Source: a bacterium
GTDB taxonomy: Bacteria > Vulcanimicrobiota > Xenobia > Xenobiales > JADMJV01
Length of the DNA: 34,528 bases
Direction: 5' to 3'
Assembly: GCA_018266105.1 (NCBI GenBank)
Contig: JAFEBA010000032.1
Span: forward strand, 1-34,528
Positions 9,085 through 16,895 of this stretch are shown here, piece after piece; within the stretch, counting starts at the first letter, position 1, and every line of letters begins with the position of its first letter. Below the pieces are notes generated by a model, which saw only the letters and a list, made by a program, of their open reading frames with translations, was not told the origin of the DNA and made no database searches. Position numbers and translations under genes: made by a program.

Positions 9085-9791
9085 TGGAGGGGGAGGCGAA
9101 CTCGGAGGCGCGCCAACTGGTCCACCTGCTCGAACCGATAGCGTCCCCTCCAACTCCGAACCCGCCATCTCAGGTGCCGCAAACCGAGTCCGCTGCCCTG
9201 AGTACGTAGAGGCGAGGCTCCCAGAGGATTGCGAATCTCAACTCTCAATTCGCCATGCTTGAGCTTCAGGCGCAAGCTGGCTCGGCGGCTTCCGTCCCCG
9301 TGACGAATTGCGTTACGCAGTCCCTCCGCAACAATTTCATAGGCGACTTCAGAGAGGCCCACCGGCAACTCCAGTGGCCAGGCTCCCAGATGGCAGGCCA
9401 GCACTGCCCCATCGCGACGCAACGTCCGAAGCAACTGCGCCAGGTCATCAAGTCCACGTCGCTCTGGTTGCTGCAGCTCAAACTGAGTGAGTAAGGCGGC
9501 CACCTCACCAGCGACGGGGCCGCTCAGCCGCTCGACCAGTTTTCGTCCACGGGCCAGCACCTCGTGGCGCACGACCGAGTCTAATCCTGGTCGAGCCAGT
9601 GCCACCGGCGGGTAGCAATGCCGACGCTGACCCGGAGCGTTACCCTCCCAGATGCGCAGCAGTTCCAGGTGCCGCTGGTCAGGCTGCTCGTGCAATCTCC
9701 CCCGATATTCCTCGAGCAAGTTCTGAAAGAGGTCTAGGGCCCAGGGCGCGCACCAGCGCAAATCATGGGCAATTTCGTCCAAACTTCGCAA
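9081..9791 (-). CDS. NarL-type histidine-kinase-like protein with ATPase domain but no evident phosphoacceptor His
   Basis: 236 residues, soluble, TTG start 4 bases after the preceding gene. The C-terminal half is a HATPase domain of the NarX/DesK class: N box EGLRNAIRHG (156-165), the RNPLG strand-loop (187-191) and G box GSGLGL (199-204). In front is a helical hairpin (77-125) in the DHp position, but where relatives have LHDGPAQ this protein has RLSGPVAG, with Ser90 about where His is expected; spacing to the N box matches the sibling protein at 11627. An HD pair at residues 9-10 is too far upstream to fit. It could phosphorylate another protein, or be a sensor without kinase activity. Its TGA stop is the start of an IR3 arm. 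Confidence 0.65.
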   Translation of the reverse strand: MRSLDEIAHDLRWCAPWALDLFQNLLEEYRGRLHEQPDQRHLELLRIWEGNAPGQRRHCYPPVALARPGLDSVVRHEVLARGRKLVERLSGPVAGEVAALLTQFELQQPERRGLDDLAQLLRTLRRDGAVLACHLGAWPLELPVGLSEVAYEIVAEGLRNAIRHGDGSRRASLRLKLKHGELRVEIRNPLGASPLRTQGSGLGLRHLRWRVRSWRGRYRFEQVDQLARLRVRLPLQ

Positions 9792-9795
9792 ACGG

Positions 9796-10602
9796 TCAAG
9801 CCTTTAAGCTAGTAACGGCCTCACGGGGAAACCTGGTCGAGGCCGAAAGGGTGGTCGGTTCATTCCATTCGGTGCGGTGCGCGCGCCAATGCTCGTCCAC
9901 CTGTAGGCCGTGCCGACTCAGTCCCTCGCGAACAACCGTCTCGACCTGAGAATCCAAACGCTGTTCGTCCAACAGGACGGCCGAGCCATAGTAGTCTGTC
10001 ACGACGGAAAATTGCTGGCCAGTGGTGACGTGAAGCTCAAAGGTATGTTTGCGTTCGGATTTCTCCAGGGAACGGATGAGAGCACGCGCCCGTGCAAGGT
10101 TCTCGGAATCAATCTTCATCACCACATCCAGGTCGGAATTCCCCCCGAAACGCCCCTCGCGCTCCCCCAAAGGACCGCCGACCAGGTACAGTTGATGAGG
10201 TAGCGAGGAAAACTCGGGTAATACGCTCCTCAGATCGCTCAGGCATTCCCGCAGGCGTTGACCAACCTCGAAATCGGCATAAGGCGAGTGGATCTCGCGA
10301 TCCAGTTTGCTACGCCAGCGCAGCTTTTCGAGGCTATCAGGCTGATTGCTCCAGCCGGTCATGCCGGCTCCAACGGCCCGGTCCAGCGACCTCTTATCAC
10401 GCAAGGCTTCAGCCGGGAGTTCGTCTCCCAAGCTGCGCATGTGGGCCAGGTAATTGGCCACATTCTGCTCCATGATCTGATGGTCAGAGAGCTTGCCGGC
10501 GCAAAGCGAGACGATGTCGCCCGCCTGCTGATGATCCAGCGGCAAAGAGCGAGCAGTGGAATGCTCGGGCCAGTGCAGCCGCTGTCGAACCCATTCGATC
10601 AC
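9796..10602 (-). CDS. Nucleotidyltransferase-fold protein
   Basis: 268 residues. Residues about 138-165 match the polymerase-beta-type nucleotidyltransferase core: LVGGPLGE, then GGNSDLDVVMKID with D157 and D159 as the metal-binding pair. The N-terminal 130 residues are helical and not recognised; the third carboxylate may be the Asp in FSVVTDYYG. Members of this fold transfer nucleotides to small molecules, RNA or proteins (for example minimal antitoxin nucleotidyltransferases and aminoglycoside-modifying enzymes); I cannot choose. The start is GTG. It lies 4 bases upstream of the kinase-like gene and is probably co-transcribed with it. Confidence 0.6.
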   Translation of the reverse strand: MIEWVRQRLHWPEHSTARSLPLDHQQAGDIVSLCAGKLSDHQIMEQNVANYLAHMRSLGDELPAEALRDKRSLDRAVGAGMTGWSNQPDSLEKLRWRSKLDREIHSPYADFEVGQRLRECLSDLRSVLPEFSSLPHQLYLVGGPLGEREGRFGGNSDLDVVMKIDSENLARARALIRSLEKSERKHTFELHVTTGQQFSVVTDYYGSAVLLDEQRLDSQVETVVREGLSRHGLQVDEHWRAHRTEWNEPTTLSASTRFPREAVTSLKA

Positions 10603-10635
10603 GGCATTACTATAGCGAGCCCGTGTTAAAATCTG

Positions 10636-11568
10636 TCAGTGGGGAATCAACCTCGGCCGACGGTGTCGCGGCAGGGAATCGTGAAAGCGCTCGATTGTCA
10701 GAGCTGTCTCATTTCTCGAAAATTTATCCCGCAGGGAGGGTAAATAGAGATTTCGCTCAGCCAGTTTGACCAGATCGAAGCCCCAGTACAACGACATCAG
10801 AGGATTGATAAACAGCTCCGACCCTCGGGTCCTTGAACTACTATGCACATCTCCAAATTCACCCTCCGTGGCACTTACGATACTCCCGTTCACAATGGAC
10901 AGCCTGTCCGGCATGGCGCGAAAACAATAAGCGCAGGCCTCACGATAGAAATCGTATTCTTCCATATCCTGAGTGAGCGTCCAGCTTCCCAGGAATCCCC
11001 CCACCTTGATCAGGTCGGCCACGTTCTCCAGAAAATGGGCGTGACAAACCCCGTGAAAACTGTCGATCCCGAATCCCAGGCAGGCGACCAATTTTTCCGC
11101 CACCGGGACATCCCAGCCAGCCAGGAGACTGGAGCAGTCTTCCTCAGGGGTGCCCAGCCCCTGCTCGTCTCCCCGCATCAAAATATCGGTCCCGCCATCC
11201 ACCAGAATCAGAGTATCTGGCTTGAGCTCACCCACCAGCCAGTCGTAGGCGCGCTTCACGGCCGCAGCCCCAGCGTTCTCGATGGCATAGATCGGCTCCC
11301 CGCCGAGATATGCACTCAGATGCAACTCCGGAAAGTACTCGGCCGGACCCGAAGTTTGCAAATTCACCCGGAGCAAAGAATGCAACGGGAACTCTCCCTG
11401 ACAGCGCCTGAGATTGGTAAACGCGAGGTTGGCCAGATGCACTGTCTTCCCTCGAGCACGTAGCCAGTGATACAGGGGCAGTCCGCAGTAAATGTCATAG
11501 CCACCGCCAGCACCCGCAAGTAAAACCGTATCAGATTTGCTTAAGCGAGAGAAAAACGACTGTTCCAT
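10636..11568 (-). CDS. DUF1152 family protein
   Basis: 310 residues, cytosolic. The N terminus VLLAGAGGGYDIYCGLPLYH and the segment LILVDGGTDILMRGDEQGLG are hallmarks of the DUF1152 family, which has a Rossmann-like nucleotide-binding N terminus and no established reaction. The glycine-rich loop at about 17-24 and the following acidic DGGTD and RGDE motifs suggest a phosphate- or metal-dependent enzyme, which is inference. It is divergent from the second kinase-like gene across 58 bases and heads the minus-strand run that continues into the nucleotidyltransferase and the first kinase-like gene. Confidence 0.8.
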   Translation of the reverse strand: MEQSFFSRLSKSDTVLLAGAGGGYDIYCGLPLYHWLRARGKTVHLANLAFTNLRRCQGEFPLHSLLRVNLQTSGPAEYFPELHLSAYLGGEPIYAIENAGAAAVKRAYDWLVGELKPDTLILVDGGTDILMRGDEQGLGTPEEDCSSLLAGWDVPVAEKLVACLGFGIDSFHGVCHAHFLENVADLIKVGGFLGSWTLTQDMEEYDFYREACAYCFRAMPDRLSIVNGSIVSATEGEFGDVHSSSRTRGSELFINPLMSLYWGFDLVKLAERNLYLPSLRDKFSRNETALTIERFHDSLPRHRRPRLIPH

Positions 11569-11626
11569 AGACCCGCTTTTCGAAATCGGGCGGGAAACAC
11601 CCTCGGGCGACCCGAACGGCGGAAAG

Positions 11627-12391
11627 ATGGCCTCCCCGGTTCAGTTCGAGCAGCTTGAGGATCTACTTGGCTACTGTCTGGAAAACAAACGTCGTCGGCG
11701 CGAATTCATCGAGGCTGTCCGATTGCTTCCACCCGAAGGTCTGAGCTGGCTCCTTTTTGACGGCTACCGGCTGGCACTGAGTGGCCAGACCGACCAGGCC
11801 CGCCAATCCTTTCTGCAAGGCTTCTTCCAGAGCCAGGATCCCGAGTTGCGAGCGCGTTTTCACTGGGCCCTGGTGAGTCTCGACCGAGCCTACCCAAGAC
11901 CTGCCGACCTGGACGAAATGTGTCAGTGGCTCAGTGGAGCGCTCCACGATGGTCCGGCTCAGAGTCTGGCTTTGATGGGGCCACGGGAGATGGCCCAGGA
12001 ACTCGCCGAACTGGCCAGGTGGCTACGCAATCCACTTCTGGAAGGACAGAGTCTGGCAGAGGCTTTAAGAGACCTGCTGGCCCCTCATCGACCTTTAGAA
12101 ATCAGCCTGGAAAAGGCTCCGGCTCAACTGGAACAAATGTTTTACCGGATCTTCCAGGAGGTAGCCGAAAATCGGCTCCCCTTCTCTCCCTGCCGAGTTA
12201 GCCTCAAGGTTTGGGCCAGGGCGAACTACTGGTTAGCCAGCTGGAGTGACGAAAAGTGTCAGCCATGCCGGCTCCCTACCGTGCAGGCACGTGCAGCCCA
12301 GTTGGCGGGTCAGGCGCGCTACCGCGCAAACGAGCAGGGATTTCGCTTACAAGTCCGCTGTCTCCGACGCTCCTCGCTCAGCTATCGCTAG
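11627..12391 (+). CDS. HisKA_3-like protein with phosphoacceptor His but degenerate ATPase
   Basis: 254 residues, soluble. A helical N-terminal part (TPR-like, GYRLALSGQTDQARQSFLQG) leads to ALHDGPAQSL (105-114), the classic phosphoacceptor box of NarX/DesK kinases with His107. The following domain has the place of a HATPase, but the N box is degraded to FQEVAENRLPFSP (176-188) and no G box can be found before the C terminus. It therefore looks like a phosphotransfer or sensor protein that cannot bind ATP in the normal way. The sibling at 9081 has the opposite defect. It is convergent, 16 bases apart, with a NarL-type regulator. Start chosen at the ATG that leaves a free divergent promoter region. 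Confidence 0.6.
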   Translation: MASPVQFEQLEDLLGYCLENKRRRREFIEAVRLLPPEGLSWLLFDGYRLALSGQTDQARQSFLQGFFQSQDPELRARFHWALVSLDRAYPRPADLDEMCQWLSGALHDGPAQSLALMGPREMAQELAELARWLRNPLLEGQSLAEALRDLLAPHRPLEISLEKAPAQLEQMFYRIFQEVAENRLPFSPCRVSLKVWARANYWLASWSDEKCQPCRLPTVQARAAQLAGQARYRANEQGFRLQVRCLRRSSLSYR

Positions 12392-12407
12392 CGGATTCCC
12401 GATCCGG

Positions 12408-13052
12408 CTATGAAGTCGTTCCGCCCATCACCTTAAGCATCAGTTGCGTCCGGCTCGAGACATTCATTTTGCGGTAGATATTTCGAAGATGAGTTCGCAG
12501 AGTGGACAGGGACATCTTTAGCTCACCACTGATGTCTTTGGGAGAAGAGCCTTCACAGAGCAATTCGAGCACCTTTTGCTCTCGGGCTGTCAGACCGGCT
12601 CCTTCGAGGAGCCGAAGGCCCTGCACTGCGTCCACGACCGCGCCGGAAACCTCAGAATGCAAGAATGAACGACCCTGAATCACCTCTTCCAGAGCCTGAA
12701 GCACTTCATCCCGAGAAGCACTCTTGGTGAGATAGGCCGAGGCCCCAGCCTGAATCGCACGGACGATATCGCTGCCCTGGCGACTGACAGAGACGACGAC
12801 CGCACGCAGACCAGGACGGATGGTGAAGGCCCGCTCAAGCAACTGATGACCTGTGCCGTCCAGTAGATTCAAATCGGTGATTAGAATCTGAATACTAACG
12901 CTCCGCAACATTCGCAGAGCTTCTGTAAGACTTGAAGCCTCGCCCACGACTCGCAACCGAGGATGGCTATCCAGAATTCTCTTCAAACCCTCTCGATAAA
13001 GGGGATGGTCGTCCACGAGCAGGACCCGGTTTTCAGAAAGGTTGCCTATCAT
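12408..13052 (-). CDS. NarL/FixJ-type response regulator
   Basis: 214 residues. The receiver domain (8-125) keeps D14, D15, the phosphorylation site D60 (ILITDLNLLDGTG) and K110 (AYLTKSAS). The LuxR-type helix-turn-helix is at about 150-210 (GLTAREQKVLELLCEG, then LSTLRTHLRNIYRKM). It is a DNA-binding transcription regulator of the kind paired with HisKA_3 kinases, and the two kinase-like proteins encoded within 4 kb are the obvious candidate partners. It is convergent with the His-bearing one. Confidence 0.9.
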   Translation of the reverse strand: MIGNLSENRVLLVDDHPLYREGLKRILDSHPRLRVVGEASSLTEALRMLRSVSIQILITDLNLLDGTGHQLLERAFTIRPGLRAVVVSVSRQGSDIVRAIQAGASAYLTKSASRDEVLQALEEVIQGRSFLHSEVSGAVVDAVQGLRLLEGAGLTAREQKVLELLCEGSSPKDISGELKMSLSTLRTHLRNIYRKMNVSSRTQLMLKVMGGTTS

Positions 13053-13204
13053 CGCAACATTCCCATGTTGACGAATCCCCAGAAACTCCTGGACCAGTCA
13101 GCCTACCACAAACAGACGAGGGAAATGGTCAACACTAACCACAAATTCGATTCAAACACAGAATTGACGGGCCTCTGAGAACGCCATTAAGAAATCTTGA
13201 CGCC

Positions 13205-14230
13205 TTACCGGTCAGTCCACTTTCGACTCTTTCGCGGTTTCCGCTTGCGTTCAGAGTCCGACTCGTCCTCATCAGCATCCTCGCTTGAGTCTGGCTCCGG
13301 TGGCTGGTATACGGGGTAACCGGGATCCGTCTGCAGACGAGGCACATCGACCTCTGGCTCCGTGTGCCGGGGGGCGACAGGGCGGGAAACGCGAGCCACT
13401 ACGGCAGGCGGCGGGGCCAGCAAGCTGCGCAGCCGCAGAGCTGCCTGATGCCGAGGGTCGTGGGCCAACGTTTGAGCCAGTTCTTGCATTGCCTCAGGCG
13501 TGAGGTCCAGCTTCTGAAACAGCTGAGCGCGCAGAAAATGGAGCTCAGCAACCTGAGCGTGTGAACCGTGATGGAGCTCCAGCAGCTGCTCGGCCTGGTC
13601 CGAAAGCGTCAAAGCCCGAACCGAATCACCGCTTTGGCGAGCTTGCTTGATGATTTCCTGGGCTCGAAGCAATGCCGTCTCATCCAGGTGACGATTGACT
13701 TCTGAATCGCTCATAGAAATCGTGCGAAACTCGGCAGCCGCCTCCTCCCATTTTCCCTCACACACTGCCAGGCGAGCTCGAAGCCGGTGCGTATCCGGCT
13801 CCTCGGGAGCGAGAAGCAGTTGCTTCCGAGCCCCTTCATAGTCGCCTTGCTCCATCAGTGCCTGGGCATTCTGGCGGTGACGCAGTCCTTCTGAATACTG
13901 AATCCGTTGATAGAGCCCGAAGGCTCCAGCTGAGCCCAACAGAACGAGAGCGAGCAAGCCCGCCACTTTAAAAACCGGAATGGCGGGGGTGAAACTCCAG
14001 CCACGCGGCCGATAGGTTACCGTTCTCAAATCCGGACCGGTCGGATCCGACTCACTCGGCCCTGGACTCGAGAACCCTTGTTCTAGCAGGGCTGCGAAAC
14101 GTCCGCTTGGGACAGTTTGAACAGTACGGAAACAATTCTTGCAGAAGTCGGGCTGATGCAGATCCTTCTGGCAGTGCGGACACGAGTTCACCCTGAGAAC
14201 TTCTCGCTTTTCCTTCAAGCGCCTCCACAC
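13205..14230 (-). CDS. Zinc-ribbon, membrane-anchored TPR protein
   Basis: 341 residues. Near the N terminus CPHC and CKNC (cysteines about 17-33) make a zinc ribbon, followed by a linker, one transmembrane helix at about 88-106 (VAGLLALVLLGSAGAFGLY) and then TPR-like helices (about 115-265: RQNAQALMEQGDYEGARKQL, AVCEGKWEEAAAEF, LFQKLDLTPEAMQELAQTL). The tail from 270 is disordered, with an acidic block and ending in Arg/Lys repeats. The TPR part is probably extracytoplasmic. Start is a GTG with GGAGA about 9 bases upstream; a second GTG at 14191 directly before the zinc ribbon is possible. It is divergent from another TPR protein. Function unknown. Confidence 0.65.
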   Translation of the reverse strand: MWRRLKEKREVLRVNSCPHCQKDLHQPDFCKNCFRTVQTVPSGRFAALLEQGFSSPGPSESDPTGPDLRTVTYRPRGWSFTPAIPVFKVAGLLALVLLGSAGAFGLYQRIQYSEGLRHRQNAQALMEQGDYEGARKQLLLAPEEPDTHRLRARLAVCEGKWEEAAAEFRTISMSDSEVNRHLDETALLRAQEIIKQARQSGDSVRALTLSDQAEQLLELHHGSHAQVAELHFLRAQLFQKLDLTPEAMQELAQTLAHDPRHQAALRLRSLLAPPPAVVARVSRPVAPRHTEPEVDVPRLQTDPGYPVYQPPEPDSSEDADEDESDSERKRKPRKSRKWTDR

Positions 14231-14269
14231 GGCGGGGCTTCTCCGAGCCAGAGCGAATCTCCAGGCGAA

Positions 14270-15829
14270 ATGGATCTGAGCCAGTATTTAGACCAGGGGG
14301 AACTGGACTCGCACGGCCGTTTTACGATGGACCCGGTCCGCGCACGCGAAATGTTGCGTAAGTTCTTGCTCCCCGATCCCCGCCACTATATCCTCAACTT
14401 GGTCAGCTTCCTGGTCGGCATGGGCGCAATCAGCGTATCCGTTCTTGCCTTCTCGGACCGACTGGAAATCCGGGGAGAAGGGGTTGTTCTGCCCGGCGAG
14501 ATCCTAAAAAACCCGCTAGAAGGGCTTTTTTCGGGTCGGGATCAGCCCGTCCTGCGAGAACTGGCGCTCGGGATGAACGCAGCCCTTGGAGTGGCTTCGC
14601 TGGTTCTGCTCCGTAGCGGCGGCGCCGAGGGACGCTACGGAGAAGATTTCGTCGTTGCCGAGTCCTCCACCACCCAAGGAACTCTCTTCGTGATCCACAC
14701 CCGTGAGGCCGGCGAACTGGAATCCCTCACAGGTTGCTTCTCGGACTGCGGAGTGGATATTACCATCCAGGGGAAGAGAATTTCCGCTCCCCGGCCCGTT
14801 CCTCCCGAATGCTTCGTGCTTGAATTGGGCGGCAAGGGTCTGGCCAGCAGCCAGCACAGCGCCCGCCACGTGATGGCTCATCCAGCCCCACTGCAGGCAG
14901 CAGCCTGGCTGGGGCCCGTCTCCCCTGGTTGCTATTGGCTATACCTGGGACGAACTTACGAGATGCCCATGCCCTGGACATTGGGAGACCTCGGGATGCA
15001 ACTGTGGATCGCCTGCGAAGAGGTTGACCGTGATCTCTCGTTGCAAAACTTGCTGGTCAATCAACGCTATGAACGAATCTGTGATTACTTGCGTGAACAG
15101 TTTTCGCGAGGCCTGGATGAGGTCCTGGAGCTATTCCTGGGTGGCTGGCGGCCTTCCCAACTGCGCCCGGTTGTGCTCTATGCTCTCGAACGCGTGGCCG
15201 CGGGCAATCATCTGGAATTAGCCCTGGAGCTCCAACGCGCCCTGGGAGTCCAAACTCGCATGGATCGGCTCCGGATGGACCTGCTCGAGCGACGCACGGT
15301 CGTCGAGTTCGAAGTAAGCGGTCCTGAACTGGCAGAAGCAGCCCGAGCTCTACAAGCCATCAAGGGCGCCCGTCACCATTTGAGCAATCGAATGCTTTTC
15401 CGGGCGGGCGAGCAAGCCTTTGCAGCCGGAGACATGGAGCAAGCAGCCCGCTTTTTCGGCCCCTATCTGATGTCGGATCCGGTTCGCTCGGACCAAGTAA
15501 GAGCCCAGTATGGTCATTGCCTCTTGCTGCTGGGCAAACTGCAGGAGGCCCGACACCATCTGACTCGGGCCATTCGGGCCGGAGGTGAGCAGGCCTGGGT
15601 TATCGACGCTATGGAGCATCTAGCCAGCGTGGACGCGGCCCTGGGCTACCCAAAGGAAGCTTTGCAGACCCTGATTCAGGTGTTATCGAGGCGTCAGGCG
15701 CTGGTCGGTAGCCGATCAGCTTCGCTGGGGCTGGTGTTGAGCAAACTGGCCGCACTGTGTGCTGAACTGGGGGACCTCAAGGGTGTCACTCAATATGAGC
15801 AATGGGCTCGCTCGCTCAAGAGGGATTAG
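14270..15829 (+). CDS. GHKL-like/TPR protein, ATPase site degenerate
   Basis: 519 residues. The N-terminal part (RFTMDPVRAREMLRKFLLPD at 17-36, then YILNLVSFLVGMGAISVSV) looks like a family of bacterial TPR proteins whose N-terminal domain has the fold of Hsp90/GHKL ATPases, where the long helix normally carries the N box. Here the Asn/Asp and the Gly-rich lid are not preserved, so ATP binding is doubtful. The helix at 40-62 could be read as a membrane span but fits the GHKL helix better. Residues about 360-515 are TPR repeats (GEQAFAAGDMEQAARFFGPY, CLLLLGKLQEARHHLTRAIR, AALGYPKEALQTLIQVL). It is divergent from the zinc-ribbon TPR protein (39 bases). The family match is from memory and uncertain. 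Confidence 0.6.
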   Translation: MDLSQYLDQGELDSHGRFTMDPVRAREMLRKFLLPDPRHYILNLVSFLVGMGAISVSVLAFSDRLEIRGEGVVLPGEILKNPLEGLFSGRDQPVLRELALGMNAALGVASLVLLRSGGAEGRYGEDFVVAESSTTQGTLFVIHTREAGELESLTGCFSDCGVDITIQGKRISAPRPVPPECFVLELGGKGLASSQHSARHVMAHPAPLQAAAWLGPVSPGCYWLYLGRTYEMPMPWTLGDLGMQLWIACEEVDRDLSLQNLLVNQRYERICDYLREQFSRGLDEVLELFLGGWRPSQLRPVVLYALERVAAGNHLELALELQRALGVQTRMDRLRMDLLERRTVVEFEVSGPELAEAARALQAIKGARHHLSNRMLFRAGEQAFAAGDMEQAARFFGPYLMSDPVRSDQVRAQYGHCLLLLGKLQEARHHLTRAIRAGGEQAWVIDAMEHLASVDAALGYPKEALQTLIQVLSRRQALVGSRSASLGLVLSKLAALCAELGDLKGVTQYEQWARSLKRD

Positions 15830-15874
15830 CCCCGGTCGACCAGGGACTTGGCCAGCCAAAAAGAAACGCTGCAA

Positions 15875-16402
15875 ATGAACTATCTTCCGCACATCCAGCG
15901 CCGAGAATCGCTTCCAGACGAAACTTACAGCCAACCCCTGGTCGGGGAGCTGCTGGTGGTTTTTGTGGATGATGGGGCAAACCCATTGACCCGAACCGAA
16001 TTCGAAACTTTGAAAGTGGCCCCGGAAGCCCTGATGGGTGCCAGCCTGGACAATCTTGAACGGCGCCTGACGAAATTGACCGGACAGGAAGTGAGCGGCC
16101 TTAAGTTCGGCCTCGACAGTGACCGCCCGGTCTTCACATCCCTGAAGGTGGGCCAGGGGCTGGAGGCCAGCCTGCTGCTACTCCCCCACGTCTGGCAACA
16201 ACTGGCCACCCGTGTCAGCGGCGATCTGCTGGTGGGCGTGCCCGGCACCGACCGCATTATGTTCACCGGTTCAGAGGACTTCGAAGGCCAGCTGGCCATG
16301 CGCAAGCTGGCCGACGCCGCCTACGAACACGCCGGCTCCCTGGCCCTTTCCCGGGACCTCCTGGTCTGGCGTGAATCGGGCTGGCAAATCCACTCCGAAT
16401 GA
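15875..16402 (+). CDS. DUF1444-like protein
   Basis: 175 residues (184 if the TTG at 15848 is used). The sequence YLPHIQRRESLPDE, then LVGELLVVFVDDGANPLTRT and LDNLERRLTKLTG follows the DUF1444 pattern (YtpQ of Bacillus), in which the N-terminal third is missing here: family members are usually about 260 residues. It is probably cytosolic with no known reaction. It lies 45 bases after the TPR gene in the same direction. The stop codon TGA is followed in frame by TAA because it is the start of a one-mismatch copy of the decamer. Confidence 0.65.
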   Translation: MNYLPHIQRRESLPDETYSQPLVGELLVVFVDDGANPLTRTEFETLKVAPEALMGASLDNLERRLTKLTGQEVSGLKFGLDSDRPVFTSLKVGQGLEASLLLLPHVWQQLATRVSGDLLVGVPGTDRIMFTGSEDFEGQLAMRKLADAAYEHAGSLALSRDLLVWRESGWQIHSE

Positions 16403-16410
16403 TAAGCATT
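16401..16410 (-). repeat. One-mismatch copy of the decamer over a stop codon
   Basis: GATAAGCATT in place of GATAAGCAAT, preceded by T, so that TGA (16400-16402) is the stop of the DUF1444-like gene. There is no inverted partner nearby. Confidence 0.6.
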
Positions 16411-16423
16411 TAAATTCGTAGAC

Positions 16424-16437
16424 AAACTTGGTAGTTT
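16424..16437. promoter_or_regulatory. Candidate MarR operator
   Basis: AAACT-TGGT-AGTTT is a small dyad 27 bases upstream of the GTG start of the MarR gene. MarR proteins usually repress their own operon from such dyads. Arms are only five bases, so the call is weak. A TATGCT at 16447-16452 could be the -10 box, which would make the transcript almost leaderless. Confidence 0.35.
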
Positions 16438-16463
16438 ACCTTCCAATATGCTAGAGTGAGCAA

Positions 16464-16895
16464 GTGCAAGACCTTGCCCTGATCGCCTCGGAACTGCAGT
16501 TACTCAACAGTCGCCTGCGCCGACGCTTACGCGAACAAGCCACTGCGGGCGACTTCACCCCCTCTCAGATCAATGTGCTGCTCTACCTGGAGCGCGAAGT
16601 CACGGCCACGGTGACCGACCTGGCCCAGGCCGAGGGGGTACGCACCCAGTCCATGGGAGCCACCGTGGCGGCCCTGTTGGCGGCCGGAATGGTCCAAGGG
16701 CGACCTGACCCGGATGACCGACGAAGAACTCTGCTTTCGCTCACCGATGCATGCCGGAGCAAGCTGGAACACGGTCGTGTGGTGCGCCAACACTGGTTGG
16801 TGAGGGCCATACACAGTCAACTTTCTCAATCGGAACAAGACCAACTGGCGGCTGCAGTTCAGCTGCTGAAAAGATTGGTGGAATATGAAGCTTGA
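16464..16895 (+). CDS. MarR family regulator
   Basis: 143 residues with a GTG start. The winged helix is clear: FTPSQINVLLYLEREVTATV, DLAQAEGVRTQSMGATVAAL (recognition helix) and the wing PDPDDRRRTLLSLTD with the conserved D-x-R. The gene overlaps the following MFS transporter start by 11 bases, the standard arrangement in which a MarR repressor senses a toxic compound and de-represses its efflux pump. Confidence 0.9.
   Translation: MQDLALIASELQLLNSRLRRRLREQATAGDFTPSQINVLLYLEREVTATVTDLAQAEGVRTQSMGATVAALLAAGMVQGRPDPDDRRRTLLSLTDACRSKLEHGRVVRQHWLVRAIHSQLSQSEQDQLAAAVQLLKRLVEYEA

Noticed and set aside
14390..14460. Transmembrane helix in the TPR protein at 14270
   Set aside because: The hydrophobic stretch fits the long helix of a GHKL-like domain better; I keep the protein as soluble but not firmly.
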